DNA of 64,000 nucleotides from Epichloe hybrida (Eukaryota; Ascomycota; Sordariomycetes; Hypocreales; Clavicipitaceae). The stretch's first letter is position 1. Each line of letters opens with the position of its first letter. Below the pieces are notes generated by a model. The model searched no databases. It was not told where the DNA came from and saw only the letters and a program-made list of their open reading frames with translations. The position numbers were made by a program, and so were the translations under genes. The stretch covers positions 1,054,001 through 1,118,000 of the forward strand of contig JAFEKR010000010.1 of the NCBI GenBank assembly GCA_019022495.1, read 5' to 3'. Positions 45,888 to 58,656 of this stretch are shown here, piece by piece.

Positions 45888-48800
45888 GAACTTTACACAC
45901 ACCTCTAAGCTATCCTAGGCATAGTAGTAATTAGATTTACTAATAATATAAATATAGTAGTATTTAGTAAAAATATAGCGTAAACCTAAAGGAGACTTAA
46001 GGCTACTTAGAAAATCTATAAGAAATAAATAAAGGAAGTAAGAGTAAAGTTTAACCTAGTAAAAACTAAACTTATACACTTTAGTAAGGCCTATAGGCCC
46101 TTATAAGCTAGAGTCTAGCTTAGTATAGAGGAGATAGCACTAATAAAGGCATGCTAATTTCTTAGGGTATAGGTAAATAGGAAACTTAACTAAAGTATAT
46201 ATAAGAATATCCTTAAGGGAAAGCTAGCCTAGTAGTAGCTTATACTCTTTATATTAGTAGCGTTAGTATAAGGCATTAGCTTTAGAGACACCTAGTTTAT
46301 ATATACATAGGTAGTCTAGCTTATTCTTACCTATAGGGTAAGCGCTTACTATACTCTAATAAAGAAAGAAGAAAAACTATAAGAAATAGTTAGAAGTTTT
46401 ATAGTAAACTAATTAACTTATCTCTAGACTATAGCTAGAGCGTTTAAGGCTATACTAGTTACTTAGCTAGAAGTTAAAACTTATATCCCCCCTAAGACCT
46501 TTACTTAAATAAGATAAAGTAAAAGTTTAAGAAAAGGATTATACTTAGTAAAATAATAAATAAGATATAGGCTATAGCTAACTTAGTATAAATAGTACTA
46601 TAATATAAAAGAAAACCCTTACTTACTAATAATAAACTAGACATATAACTATATAAGGAGTAAAAGAAAAGATAGAAAGACTAGTATTCTAATAGGTAAT
46701 AGAGATAATATAAGCATAGGAGAAAGCTAATAGAGGACTACTTACTTACTTATAACCTAAAGGAAATCTAGAAATTTTATACTAGACTTAATAAGTATAT
46801 CTTCTCTATAATAGTATAATTATATATAGGAAAGATTAGCCTTAATAAGTTCCTTTTCTAAAGGCATGTTTCTAGGGTAGCTTTGCCTCTATATAGCTAT
46901 AGTTATGTAATTAAAGACTAGTACTATATAATTATTAACTATGCTAACTATAACTATAGATACCCTAGAATAAGATAGCCTAAAGATATATAGGAGGTAA
47001 AGCTAGCCTTAGATAATCCCCTAAAGGTAAGATATATTATAAAGTAATTCCTTAGTATAAGAAAACTCTAATACTATATATTAGCGTAAGACCTAGCCTT
47101 TAGCTAATATAAACTAGGGGAGGACTTAGGCTACCCTAGAGGTAACTAAACTAACTAATAAATAGACACTATAGATAACTAGAGGGAGGCACTAAGTAAA
47201 ATAGTATAGCCTTAGAGGTAGGCTAGATATAAGGTAAAATTACACTAAGATAAAAAGACTATAAGTCTAAAATAGTTATTAGATTAATTTTAAGTAAAAT
47301 ACTATAGGTATTATTTTACACTAGCTTATTACTACCCCTTTACTAACCTAGAATTAGTCCTATTTGTCCTTAGGAATAGGGATTATATTCTCTATTACCT
47401 TACTCTTACCCTTAGCTAATAGGCTAGTAGCTTAGAGCTAGTTTATTTTTATTGCTTAGGTATTAAGCTACTAGAGCTAAAAGATAACCTTATTATATTA
47501 TTCCTTAGTAAACCTAGACCTAGCTAGGTCTAGGCCTACTACTATAGCACCCTATTTTTTCTTAGTATAGTTTTTAGTATAGAGTTTCTTAACCTGAGCT
47601 ATATAGTCCTCTAGGGCCTAGATAATTAAAGTTAGCTATAAAATAAAGCTATTACTAAGCTAGAGTAAAACCACTTATATTACTCCTAGTAACTATACTA
47701 GCCTAGGTCTTAACTAATTACTAATATTCCCCTTACTAGCTAGTAATGTTTAGCTATAAGTAAATTAGCACTAGAGTAAGCTTAGAATAGGCATAGGAGT
47801 TAACATTACCTTAATATATCTATAATTATAAACCTAATAATTAAAGTAAGCATTAGATATTACCTCTTTATATGCTAATTAGCCTTGCCCCTAGACTAGA
47901 ACTAAACTAACTTACTAATAATATTATAGTACTAATAGCCCTTATACTTAATAGATTATATCTTATAGGACACACACTAGATCTCTTATAGCTTACCTAG
48001 CTACCTAGGGTTAGACCTAGAAATAGGGTAAAATAAAGGTAAAGAGGACTTACTTCTAAGCCTTTTACCTTTGCTTAATCTAATTACTTCTAGGTTAAGG
48101 ACTTCCTTAGATACTTATCTAAGGTTATAAGTTCCTAGGTAAATTAGAGCTAGAATAATACTAAAAATAAGGTACTTATAGAGCTTAGTAATATTATAGT
48201 GTGATTTTCTATATAAAACATTAGTATTTAAACTAGTACTAGACTAGAGAAGCCTTAAATAGCTTCTAAAGGGGATAGAGAGAAAAAGAACCTATAGGAA
48301 ATTTATTATAAGAAAAGGAAAAAGGCTAGAACCTTAAGGGAGAAGAAGCCTTTTTTTATACTTAAGAGAGAGAGAGGGGGGGACTAGTTATAATATTAGC
48401 TAGAAAATAAAGTATAAGATAAGTAAACGCATAGATAGTGCGTAACTAATCTAGGGGCGAAATTACCTAGCTACTAGGCCTAAATTACTTACCCCTTACT
48501 ATAACTAAATAAAACCATATGCTTAGGCTTTATAAGATATTTAGACTAGTACTAGGTTAGATTTAGCTAAAAAGTAAGGCACTAGAAAAGTTAGAAGTAA
48601 AGCAAATAAAAAGTAAATTATTATTATAAATCTAAATTTACTATACCTTAGAGTAAAGTAAGGGATATAAAGCTAGGTTAAAGTAAGACTAGACTAGTAC
48701 TAATAGGAGCTAGTTAGGACTACTACTATATATTTTCCTTTCCTTTTTTATTTTCTTTAGGATAAGGCTAGTGTAAGCTAGTAATAAATACCTATAATTA

Positions 48801-48962
48801 GTCACACCTAACGTGGCGTAAACCTAGAAAAGGGTTAGCGCTAGCTTGTTTATAAACATAAGAGGGTTTTTCTTCCTAGTAAAGGGTTTTCCCTCTTAAC
48901 TAAGCGAATGGAGTACTAGGAATAGCTACATAGTTAGCTAGCTAGCGTAAAGAATATATATA
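45888..48962 (+). pseudogene. LINE L2: rest of ORF2 and 3' UTR
   Basis: The RT frame resumes with ELYTHL, then FTNNINIVVFSKNIA at about 45937-45980, the position of the catalytic FxDDxxI block with both Asp read as Asn. KTKLIHFSKAYRPLQARV follows at about 46065. Further downstream an RNase H-like and C-terminal region is expected in this clade, but motifs are too decayed to call. From about 48780 to 48962 the sequence is the 3' UTR shared with L1, ending in GCGTAAAGAATATATATA. Confidence 0.78.
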
Positions 48963-49950
48963 AATACTAGGACTCACTTTAAAATAATATATTATAATTA
49001 CTATAGTAACCTTAATTATAATTAGTTTAACCTATTTTTAAAAGTAATATTATAACTTACTTTTAAAGAATAAATTATAGTTATTATAATAATAATAATT
49101 AGTACTATATTATTACTATAATAAAAAAAAATATGAAAGAGAAAGGTATTTTATTTTATTAATATTTTAAATAACCTTAAAATACTAAATAACTAAAAAG
49201 TTTAGCTTTTTCTATAGTAATTTACTTATACTTACTAGTATTTATATTTTATTTATTTATAAGTTATTTATTTATAAGTAAACTTTAACACTAATAATAT
49301 TAAGAGCTATATAAGTAATATAACTATAAGTAATATTAGTAATATAAGCTAATATAAGCTAATATAAGCTAATATAAGCTAATATAAGCTATTATAAGCT
49401 ATTCCTATTAAGTTTATTAGTAGTTTATTTTACATTATTCCTTTAGTTTAAGTTTTTTTTTGAATAAAAAGTAATAATAATAATTTATAAAAATATAAAA
49501 TAATTAAAAGTAATAGTAAATAATGTAATAAGAAGGTTTTTCTTAAAGTCATATTAGTAAAATAAAGTATTTAGTATAATAGTATTATTAAAAAGTTATA
49601 ATATTATATGTAACCCTAGTTATAGTAAAATCTTTAAAATAATATTCTATTCTAAATTACATAACTAATTAGATAAAATAGCTAATAATAAAAGGTTTCT
49701 ATTAACTTATTCTCTTTTAATCCTAATAATAATCTTAGCTAATAAAAAGTCCTACTTTTTTTTTTACCTAACAATATATTTGTATTGTTTGTAGTTAGTG
49801 TAATTACTATAAAGGTCTTTATATTATATTATATTTAATATAAAAAATTTTGTATTGTATTTTATTTATATTGTATTATATTTTATATTGTATTTAATAC
49901 AATACAATACAAACAATACAATACAATACACAATGTAGTGCAATACTCTA
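48963..49950 (+). mobile_element. H5: right half of an H-type element
   Basis: It starts with the L2 target copy (AATACTAGGACT) and continues the ~100-bp module array interrupted at 20087. Then comes the H right-half order: AAAAAATATGAAAGAGAAAGG, the ATTTACTTATACTTACTAGTATTT block, AATATAAGCT repeats and the terminal CAATACTCTA at 49950. So 19336-20087 and 48963-49950 were one H-type element before L2 inserted. Its left inverted end is not found in the window. The right flank GTGAGTAT lies in a Gypsy-P LTR. The last ~100 bp have unusual TTGTATTG/CAATACAA runs. Confidence 0.75.
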
Positions 49951-50090
49951 GTGAGTATATAAGAGGAAGAAGATCTTTTCAATCTAGTGTGTGCCGTGAT
50001 ACGCGCGCCTATAAACGCGCGTATTCGCGATGACAAGCACAAGGGATATAGGGGATCATAGGGATAAATAACATAACAAGGGATAACAAT
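49951..50090 (+). repeat. Gypsy-P 5' LTR remnant with TATA box and CpG-rich dyad
   Basis: GTGAGTATATAAGAGGAAG starts it, a TATA box and initiation region nearly identical over ~37 bp to the copia A LTR (about 9195-9231). Then comes CGCGCGCCTATAAACGCGCG, an inverted repeat in the likely R region. The probable LTR end is GGGATAACA near 50088, but the second copy of this end is outside the window, so the border is uncertain. Confidence 0.6.
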
Positions 50091-50439
50091 ATTAGTCATC
50101 TAGGCAAAGGGACTATTTAATCTATAAAGAGATTACCTATAGCTAGATTCTTTTAAGGTTCTTTATACACGCCTAACTTTAGATTTTTAACTTAAATGCC
50201 TAGCGCTACTATAGCCACTATTATGTTTACCTTAATAAGATAAATTAATAAGATTATTTCCCTAACTTAACTAAAAAGTCACTTCTAATCTAATAGACTA
50301 TTTAATCTAAATTATCTCTATCCGTAGAGACTAATTTAGCTATTATTATAATTACTACTATTAAGTTAATTAACCCTTCTAACGTAAGCAAACGTCACTG
50401 CTACCTATAACCGTAGGCTAGTATTATGTCTTTTAGGGT

Positions 50440-53400
50440 GTTGTTTTTCGCTTAATAAAACTAGTGAAGAAACGCGGTTTTAAACCCCTAGGACTGTTTT
50501 GCTTTCTAGTTAATCTACTACTAACTAAGATTAATTAGAAGTAAGCTAATAATTGCGCTCTTAGCTATTACTAAGCTAACTTATATAAAGACCCATTTAT
50601 TTTACCTTCCCTACACTAAGACATAGATCTAAAGCCTTAACCTAACCTTTATAATAGTTATAGCGTAAAGGAGAAGCTAGCTAAGCATGCTAAGCTAAGG
50701 TAAGCTAAGAATATAAACTAGCGTTATATAGAAGCGTAGAAAAGGAGACTAGATAGTTTAGAGGTATACCCTATAAACACTAGCTAAACCATTAACCCTT
50801 TGCTAAAAGTCTCTAAATACAAGGCACTAGGGCAAAAAGCGTTACCTAGCATTATAGACTATTTAATCTTAGGGCCTATAGCTAATTTCGCTATTATTTA
50901 GCTATATATAGGGGTCTTATAGCTTATTATAAAGAGCTATGTAATTATATTAGTAGCCTTTACTTATAGGTTACTTATTACTATAGATACTACCTTATTA
51001 AAAGTCTTTCTTTAAGAAATTCTTACTAGTGTTATAATATTTAGTTAAGCAATCACTCTTTTATAAGATTAATTAAAAGCACTTTTTACTAAGCCTATAT
51101 CTAACCTTATACTATCTTACTCCTAATAGCTAAGCAAAGCAAGACCTAGTAAATACCTAAGTTACCTAAAGGACCTTTAGGACTTACTATTACCTAGTAC
51201 CCTAGTTACTAGTTAGGAATTACTTAATCCTAAGATAGTTATTAGCCTAGCTTAAACTTAGTTTAATAACTACTTAGGTAAAGACCCTAATAATAGAGGC
51301 AAGATACCTAGATCTCTTAGAGGGCTTAATGCGAAAACCTTCACAAAGCTTCTTAGAGAGATAATAGTATATTAAACTTCCCTTATTACTATATAAAATA
51401 GGTATAATATTTAGCAGTTTTTAGGGGAAAATATAGCTAATTTTATTAAGGACTTTAAGGTAAAGATAAAAGTAATAGGTATTCCTAAAGTAAATTAGCG
51501 TAAGATACTTAAGCGTGATATTAACCTAAAGCTCTAATAGGTAGTTAAAATGCTAACTATATTATAATCTTAGAAGGAGTCTAAGGAAGAGATACTCTTA
51601 TAGTTTAATATAACTAGCTAGGATTAAATAGAAAACGCTAGAGAATAACTTAAAGACCTTAATTTAATATAGCTAAAGACTATTAAGGAAACCTATTACT
51701 AGTTATAGAAGTATTATGCTCTAATGTCTAATGTAAACCTAATAGGATAGAAAACTATAATAACCTAGTCTAACTATATTTATAAAGCCCTACTAAAATA
51801 CTTAATCTTAAGCTTTATAGATAAAAAGGGGTTTACTTATAAAGAAATCTTAGTTATATAGTACAAATTACTTTAGATAGCACTTAACGTATATATTCAT
51901 ATATAACTAGAACTTAAAAACAGGGACTTAGAATTAGCTAATATAGAAAATCATGCTTTAGGTAAGAAGGACTTTAGCTTTAAGATATAAATACTATTTA
52001 ATTAGGCTACCTTTAATAGTTACTAGGCTACTTAAAAGAATCGCTTAGCACTAGGTAATTTAAATAAGTAAGCTAAGAAGACTATCTTATTTAATACTAA
52101 TATAGGATAATAAGGGGCCCTTAGATTAGTGGAATACTAAGATTAAATAGAAGATCTAATAAAATAACTAGTAAAGCTAAAAATTATAGTTATAGCCTAA
52201 GTAGTAAAGGAAATTAACATAGTAAAGCTACTTAAGGAGAAGTATAGTAACTACCCTTAATATTAATAGCAAACTTATTAGGCAAACTATATAGGTTTAT
52301 TTAATCTAGATAAGGAGCGCTATTTTAAAACAAATGTAATATTAGGAAGAGGCCACTAGTTAAACTGTTATTACTACTGCAACAAAGAATTACATATTAT
52401 AATAAAGTGTAATACTTTAAAATATAATAAGATATTAAAGTTTGCTATATATAACCTAGTAGTTTGCATTTTAGCTATTAGAGATAATATAAGATATTAA
52501 ATTATGCCTTTATTCTTGCTTATAAAATTTCTCTCTATTAGTAGCTATACACGTAAACTAGCTATATTCTAGGTTAAGTACTTTAAGGACTATAAGATTA
52601 CGCATATAATTCCAAGAATTAAGGAATATAGCCCTTATAGAGAATTAAGCTAGGAAATAACACTAGAAGAATAGGAAGTATTTAGTTAAATAAAGGGTAT
52701 ATTTAATCTAGTAGAATTTTGACTTAAAAGAGAGATTAATATAATGTCTATCTTAAAGCGTAAGATATTAGGCATAGTATTTACTATTACCTTTAAGAAG
52801 CTAAGCGTAAGGGAGAAGGAAAATAAAGAGATTATTATAAAGTTTATAGCTATTAGTAAATGGTTAGTAAAACGCCTAAGGATTAAAGACATTATAGAAG
52901 ATAAGGCAAAAGACTAGTAACCTTACACTTAACCTATTTAAGATAATTTAGTAGTAACTAAGGGTAAGAAAGAGCTATTAAATAAAGTTAAATAGAGGAT
53001 TCTTAATTAATTATATAATAAGGTCTTTTAGAAGAAGGTTAAAGTGCCTTTTTAGGATATCTATTATATTATACTAATACTAGTAGAGGCAGTTAGTAAC
53101 GAATATCTCTTATAAGCAAAAGGTATAGAAGATATCCGCTACTATAATAGAGATATATTAGGGCTAGCTTCTCCTTTAAAAATATTTAGCGTGAAACTAA
53201 ACCTAAGACTAATTAATCTAAGGAACTAGATTAACTTAATTCTTTAATTAATAAAAGAGACCCTTAAGGAAGATAAGAAAAATAAAGCTATAGCTAAGAA
53301 TAGCTTACTAATAATGCCTTTACTAGAGATTAACATAGCCTTATAGGAATAAATTTAGGAGAGACTAGGAGCTTGCTTAGAATAAGGCAAACCTTAGTAA

Positions 53401-56400
53401 AATTTAATTAATCTTACTTAGATAAACTTTATGCTTAATGTAATTTTAGAACTATAAGCTACTATTAATTACCTATAAGACTTACTATACCTCTAAGTCT
53501 AGCTAGATAACCTAGAAAAGAAGCTTCTCCCTAGGCTTATTAACATAGGATTGTAAGGGAATGTGATTATAAAAAGCATAGCTAAGTAACTTAGACTAAG
53601 GATTTACCTAATGGATGTAATAAACATAATATTATTCTTATTATATAGTATTAAGATAATTAGGGAGGTTTAGATAAGACTATATCTAGGAAATGTCTAG
53701 ATACCTGCTAATTTCTATGTTAGTCTAGACTTAGTTAATATTAGCCTAATTCTTAGAATACTATTTTTTAGACTATCCTAGATATAGTTTAATTACTTAA
53801 GAAGCAAAGAGCTTTATGCCTAGTATTACTTTAGGGATATTATTATTATCTTAAGAGTTATAGGAAGTATCTAATAGTAGTATACTAATAAGTAGCTAGC
53901 CTAGTAGCCCTCTATTAATATTATCTTGTTTAGTTACCTAGAAACAAAGAAAGATTAAATAGTTTGTAAAGGGTTAGAGATAGAAATAGATAATAATAAA
54001 TAGTTAATTTCTCTTATAATAAGGGAAGGAACTAATATCTTCTAAGAGGTAATTAAGGATATAATAGTAAACTACACCTAATAACTTAAAGCGATTATAA
54101 AGGATTTTAAGTCCTAGTAATAACTAAAACCACCTAATCTTATAGTAAACATAATATATAAGCAAAAAGCTAATAAAATACATCCCTAAGATAATATTCC
54201 CTCTAATAGATTAATACTAGAAAGGGACTTAAAATAGAAGATAAAGAAATAGGAAGAGGCTAAGTCACGTCTAAATACGTCTAGGAAGTATAGTAAATAT
54301 ATTACTAGGAGATTTTACGCAAATCCGCGAGGTTTTAGAATAACCTAGTAATGTTTAGATTAAATAGTTAAAGGGGTATAAGAATATTTAATATAAGAAG
54401 AAGTTATTGTTTTTAAGGAAATTCTTTATAACTAAGAGGTAGCGCTAGCCTAGGACTTATTAGAATGTAGGAAAGTTAACCTACTAGTTACGTTACTATA
54501 AGTTATAAAGGTTATTAAATATAAAGCATAGCAAGTAAGCTTAATCCTAATATCTCTTAGGTTATAAGGGAGATTAGTTAATCTTCTAAAGAAGAAGCTA
54601 AAGTATAGATATTTAGAGGAGAGTTATAGCTCTTATAGGAATCCTTATTTTCTTATTATAAAGAAGGACAGAGGGATTTGCCTAATTCTATCTGCTATAA
54701 AGTATAACAAGGTAATAATATAAGATGCGCTAATTCCTTAAGGCGTAGAAGCATTTAGTAAGAGCTTTGTAATATGTAAGATTCTATTAATAGTTAACTT
54801 ATTATTTAGATATAATTAGGTAGTATTAGTAAAGAAAAGTAAGGATATAATAATGATTTCTACTATAATTAGACTTTTGTGGCTCTATTGCTTACTATAA
54901 GGAGCCACTAACTTAGTAGCTTAGTTTATTAGGATTATTAGATAAATCCTGTTTAATTTAATCCCTTATATCTGCGTACCTTTCCTAGATAATATTGCGG
55001 TAAAGGGACTAATAATAACGTATAATAAAGAGAAGATTATGCTAGGAGTACGCAGATATATAATAGAGTATTTAATTAATATTAATAAAGTTTTAGTTAA
55101 TATTAAGCTCTCTAGTTACATAGCCTTAGTATCTAAGTTAAAGTTCTACTAGAAATTAGCAGAAATTGTAGGATTTATGTGTAAGATAAACAGGCAAAAG
55201 CTAACTAAAGCAAAGATTATAAAGATTTTAGACTAGAAGGTTTATTAAGATTAATTAGAAGTGTAATCCTTTATTAAGTTAATAGGAGTTTACTATATCT
55301 AGGTAAAACACTACGTGTGAAAGGCAAAACCACTAGTGATTTTACTAAGAAAGACAAAGGATTAGAAATAGGGACTAAAGCAATAAGAAGCTATAGATAT
55401 CCTAAAGAAAGCAATAATAATAGCCCTAATCCTTATTTCACTTAATCTTAGACTAGGCTTTAGAGAAATTATACTGATAGTTAATGTAAGCTTACTTAAA
55501 TAGGGGGCTACATTATTATAAATTATTAACGGCAAATAGTATTTAGTTTAATATAAAAGCAATACTTAGACTATTACTAAGGCTAAGTATAATATAACTA
55601 AGTAAGAATATTAAGCGGTAGTTTATATATTAAAAAGGCTATGAATTTACCTCTATAAAGTCCTATTTATATTAGAAACAGACTTATAAGTTCTTATATA
55701 TTAGCTTAATAGCGTGGTTAATAACATACCTAGAGCTCTTATTACATAATAGATTAGTTATATCTTGCTTTTTGATTTCTCTGTATAACATATTCTAGGT
55801 AAAAAGAACCGCATTACAAATGCCTTATCTAGGAAAGGCCCTAGGGCTTTAGATTAATTAGATTAAGAAGTTAAAGGGGATATTAAAGATTTTATTAACT
55901 TATATCTTAATAGCGTTAAGATAGAGGAGAATAGTAAGAGGAATTACTCTAAAGAGATATAATAAGTTATTAAATTCTTAATAACCCTTTAAAGACTAAT
56001 TAATCTTAGCGCAAAGGACTATAGAAAACTACATAATAAAGCAAAGAAGTTTTACCTAGAAAAGGGTTATCTTTAGAAAAGGCTAATAGGAATTATAAAG
56101 GGACTAGCGCTAGTTATTAACATGCCTAAATAATAATAAGTAATTATTAAAGCTATCTATAAGGAACTTAGCTATAAAGGAGTTAAAGTGGGGTTTTAAG
56201 TAATAAAGCAGTAATACTAGTGAAAAGGGCTCTAGAATATAGCTTAAGAGATATTAGCATACTACAAGACATATTAGAAATTCACGCCTTAGTAACTATA
56301 AGAACTTTTAGTGCTAGACACGCTAGGGAACCTAATAAGTAAGATTTACATTAACACTTAGTATCTTCTAATTAATCACAGATATAAGTATCTCTTAGAA

Positions 56401-57543
56401 GCTAGGTATAACCTAACTAAATAGTTGAAGGCTACGCTAGTTAGGAATACGACAATACTAGTAATTAGGAAGTTCCTTTTCTCCTTAATTAGTAAATTTA
56501 GGCTTTTTCACTTTATAGTCTATAATAGAGGCCTAGAAATACAAGGAAACCTTAAAGAAGCACTAGTAGATATTAGCATTACAGGGATTTAGACATCTAG
56601 GTATAACCTAAAAGCAAACTCGCCTATTAAAGCTAGATATTAGTCCCTTATATTTACTCTAGCAAAGCTAGGAGAATTAAATAGGTAATAGTTAAAGTAT
56701 CTTAATAAAGCCCTTCTTATAAACTATACTACTATCTAAGAATCACATAGGAAGTCTGCCTTTTATTTAATCTATAGATAGGAGCTAATTCTACTACTAG
56801 AAGTAGAATTCCTAACCTAGAGACTAATTAATTAGGATATAATTACTTCTAGATAAGACTTATTTAAGGCATAGGTCTAAATACTTAAAAGGAAAGCTAA
56901 GGATATTAAGAAAGTAAGGAAAAAGGTATTAGAGTTTAGGCAGTGCCTTATAAACTAAACTAATAAGAACTAAGCTACTTCTCTTAGGAAAGATTAATTA
57001 AAACTAGGGGATCTTATCCTAGTATATAATGTCTAAAGGAATATTAATATATTTACTATAAAGAAACTTATAATAAGGTAAAATAGACTATTTTAGATCT
57101 ATAAACGCGCGCTAGTCTCTAGAGCCTATTACTTACGAATATTAGATAGGATTTGCCTCTTAAAAATAATCTTAGGAGATTACATTAAGAAGTTTGTCCT
57201 AGACTTAGAAGGCTAGTGGATATCTATAGTAAATAGATAGCTACATACTCCCTAAGGTAGCTAGACAAAGGAAGTAACCCTTAATAAGTATAATAAAGAA
57301 GTCTTAGCTATTATGCTATTAGTAGCTTAGTATAATATATCTAATTAAATAGTTAATAATTAGTATATAAGCTAGCAGGAAAGATCTAACTAGGAAGCAA
57401 TAATCCTTAAGGAAGAAGAAGTTAAACTCTTACCTTAGAGGACTCTATACTATAGGATTAAGGTATAGCTACCTTAACTAATAAATAAATAACATAAGGA
57501 GTATATAAAGTACCCTCTTATGCACTAATAGTGTATAGATTAA
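50440..57543 (+). pseudogene. Gypsy-P gag-pol polyprotein, RIP-inactivated
   Basis: One plus-strand frame holds from about 50440 to TAA 57541-57543; frame checks at 50659, 51421, 52366, 54601 and 57520 all agree. The start is unsure: an ATG at 50196 lies in another frame. Gag: NFIKDFKVKIKVIG near 51440; zinc knuckle from 52366 (CYYYCNKELH). Protease is not clearly seen. RT: YLEESYSSYRNPYFLIIKKD at 54610, then LIPQGVEAFSKSF and VPFLDNIAVKG near 54980, with the catalytic second Asp read as Asn. RNase H is near 55450-55840. Integrase: ELSYKGVK, then TSRYNLKANSPIKARYQSLI near 56590, where the expected catalytic Glu reads Lys. The NxxxxKGHRPI-like region and long C-terminal tail fit a Ty3/Gypsy group known from many ascomycetes. 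Confidence 0.85.
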
Positions 57544-57745
57544 GAAACATTTTCTTTGTATTTCCTAAGTTTTATTTCTAAAATATATAAACATTAATTC
57601 AGATACTAAAGATTAAGTGATTAAGGCATAGCCTAGTAGCTAAATTATCTGTTTTCCTTTATTTACTACCCTTTTTCCCTAATAATTAACCATATTTTCT
57701 TTCCTTTATCTTATATTTATAAGCTATTTAGAAAAGGAGGAGGCA
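57544..57745 (+). promoter_or_regulatory. Gypsy-P 3' leader to LTR with polypurine tract
   Basis: A short non-coding stretch that ends GAAAAGGAGGAGGCA (57731-57745), a polypurine tract directly before the presumed LTR start TATTAATTACTAGG (TGTTAATTAC before a G-to-A change). Confidence 0.65.
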
Positions 57746-58386
57746 TATTAATTACTAGGTAAGGAGAGTTTTTAAAGTTAATAAAGTTTAGATTAAGTAA
57801 AAGGGCTCCTACTACCTTTACAAACTATTCCTTACCTAAGAAAGGAGCTAGAGCTCTTTCTTATAATAACTAAGGATAATACCTAGAAGTAAAACGCTAC
57901 TTATAGCTTACTACATAAGACCTATTCTAGATATAATTACTATAGGCGCCTTTGCAGACCCTAGGAATAGAAACATAGCTATAAAACAGAAAGCACACAT
58001 ATTTATTATAGAATATAACGTGCTATATATATAAGTTTAAATAATTAGAATAGAAAATACTATTTAATCTTCTATATATAAACACTAGTAAGGCCTAATA
58101 ACGCTTAGGACACTAAGAAAGAGCGTGTAGAAAATACCTATTAGGATAAGCTACTTCTACGGGAATAAGGACCTAGTAGTAATAACTATTTTTAATAGTA
58201 AGGGCTAAAGCACTATTAGCCTTAGTGTAGCTCCTTATAAACTCCTTTAAGAGGTTTATCTTTCTTATAGTTATAATAAGGTAAGGAGAAGCTCCCTTAG
58301 GGATGTTATTATTGTTATTAGTAGCGCAAAGAGAAATCTCTGCGTATATCAGAACACCACTATAGCTAATGTTAATCCTACTACGC
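57746..58386 (+). repeat. Gypsy-P 3' LTR, first 641 bp, cut by G3
   Basis: It follows the polypurine tract and has no coding frame. It contains a dyad near 58327-58350 (GCGCAAAGAGAAATCTCTGCG). It stops at 58387 where the G3 LTR starts. Because only the tail of the 5' LTR survives and only the head of the 3' LTR is present, the two cannot be compared. Confidence 0.6.
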
Positions 58387-58656
58387 TGTCACGGCTTGCA
58401 CCGAAAGGTTAAGAACGAAGTGATAGCTAAGACTATCGCAGTCGCTGCTAGATAAATGCTAGCTAAGGGCAGGTGCGTGAAGGTTTTAATCTCTAACCTA
58501 GCACTAATAATATACATAGTTTTTAATAAATACCCCGCTTTATAAGCATATAGCTATCTTATAGCTAGCTAGCCTCTTTATTATTTATATAGCCTAAAGG
58601 TTCTCTAAAGACTTACTTTGATAAATATCCTATCTTTAACCTTTACGCTCCTAATA
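58387..58656 (-). repeat. G3 3' LTR (270 bp)
   Basis: On the plus strand it begins TGTCACGGCTTGCACCGAAAGG, unmutated at this end, and ends CTCCTAATA. It is less mutated at the outer end than the G1 copies. Confidence 0.92.

Larger units (their letters stand above)
20088..48962 (+). mobile_element. LINE L2 (Tad1-like), split by nested insertions
   Basis: It runs from TAACCTTTGCAT at 20088 to a TA-rich tail ending 48962, and is flanked by a perfect 12-bp duplication AATACTAGGACT (20076-20087 and 48963-48974). Removing hAT-A (20,420 bp plus one 8-bp target copy) and H4 (1,857 bp plus 8) leaves about 6.58 kb, a normal size for a Tad1-clade LINE with two ORFs. The RT frame closes across both insertions without an indel. 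Order: 5' UTR, ORF1 with a decayed CCHC knuckle, endonuclease, RT, RNase H-like region, 3' UTR. RIP-inactivated throughout. Confidence 0.9.
49951..58386 (+). mobile_element. Gypsy-P retrotransposon (plus strand), both ends interrupted
   Basis: A Ty3/Gypsy element of a lineage different from G1-G3, with no chromodomain seen. The 5' LTR survives only as its last ~140 bp (H5 cuts it at 49951). A single gag-pol frame runs to 57543, a polypurine tract lies at 57731-57745, and the first 641 bp of the 3' LTR precede G3, which enters at 58387. The gag-pol frame is not shifted over more than 7 kb but carries very many TAA/TAG. Confidence 0.85.

Noticed and set aside
49866..50099. Minus-strand frame over the H5 end and Gypsy-P LTR
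   Set aside because: It spans the border of two elements, so it cannot be an ancestral gene.
52686..52892. Minus-strand frame opposite Gypsy-P pol
   Set aside because: Antisense shadow of the gag-pol frame.
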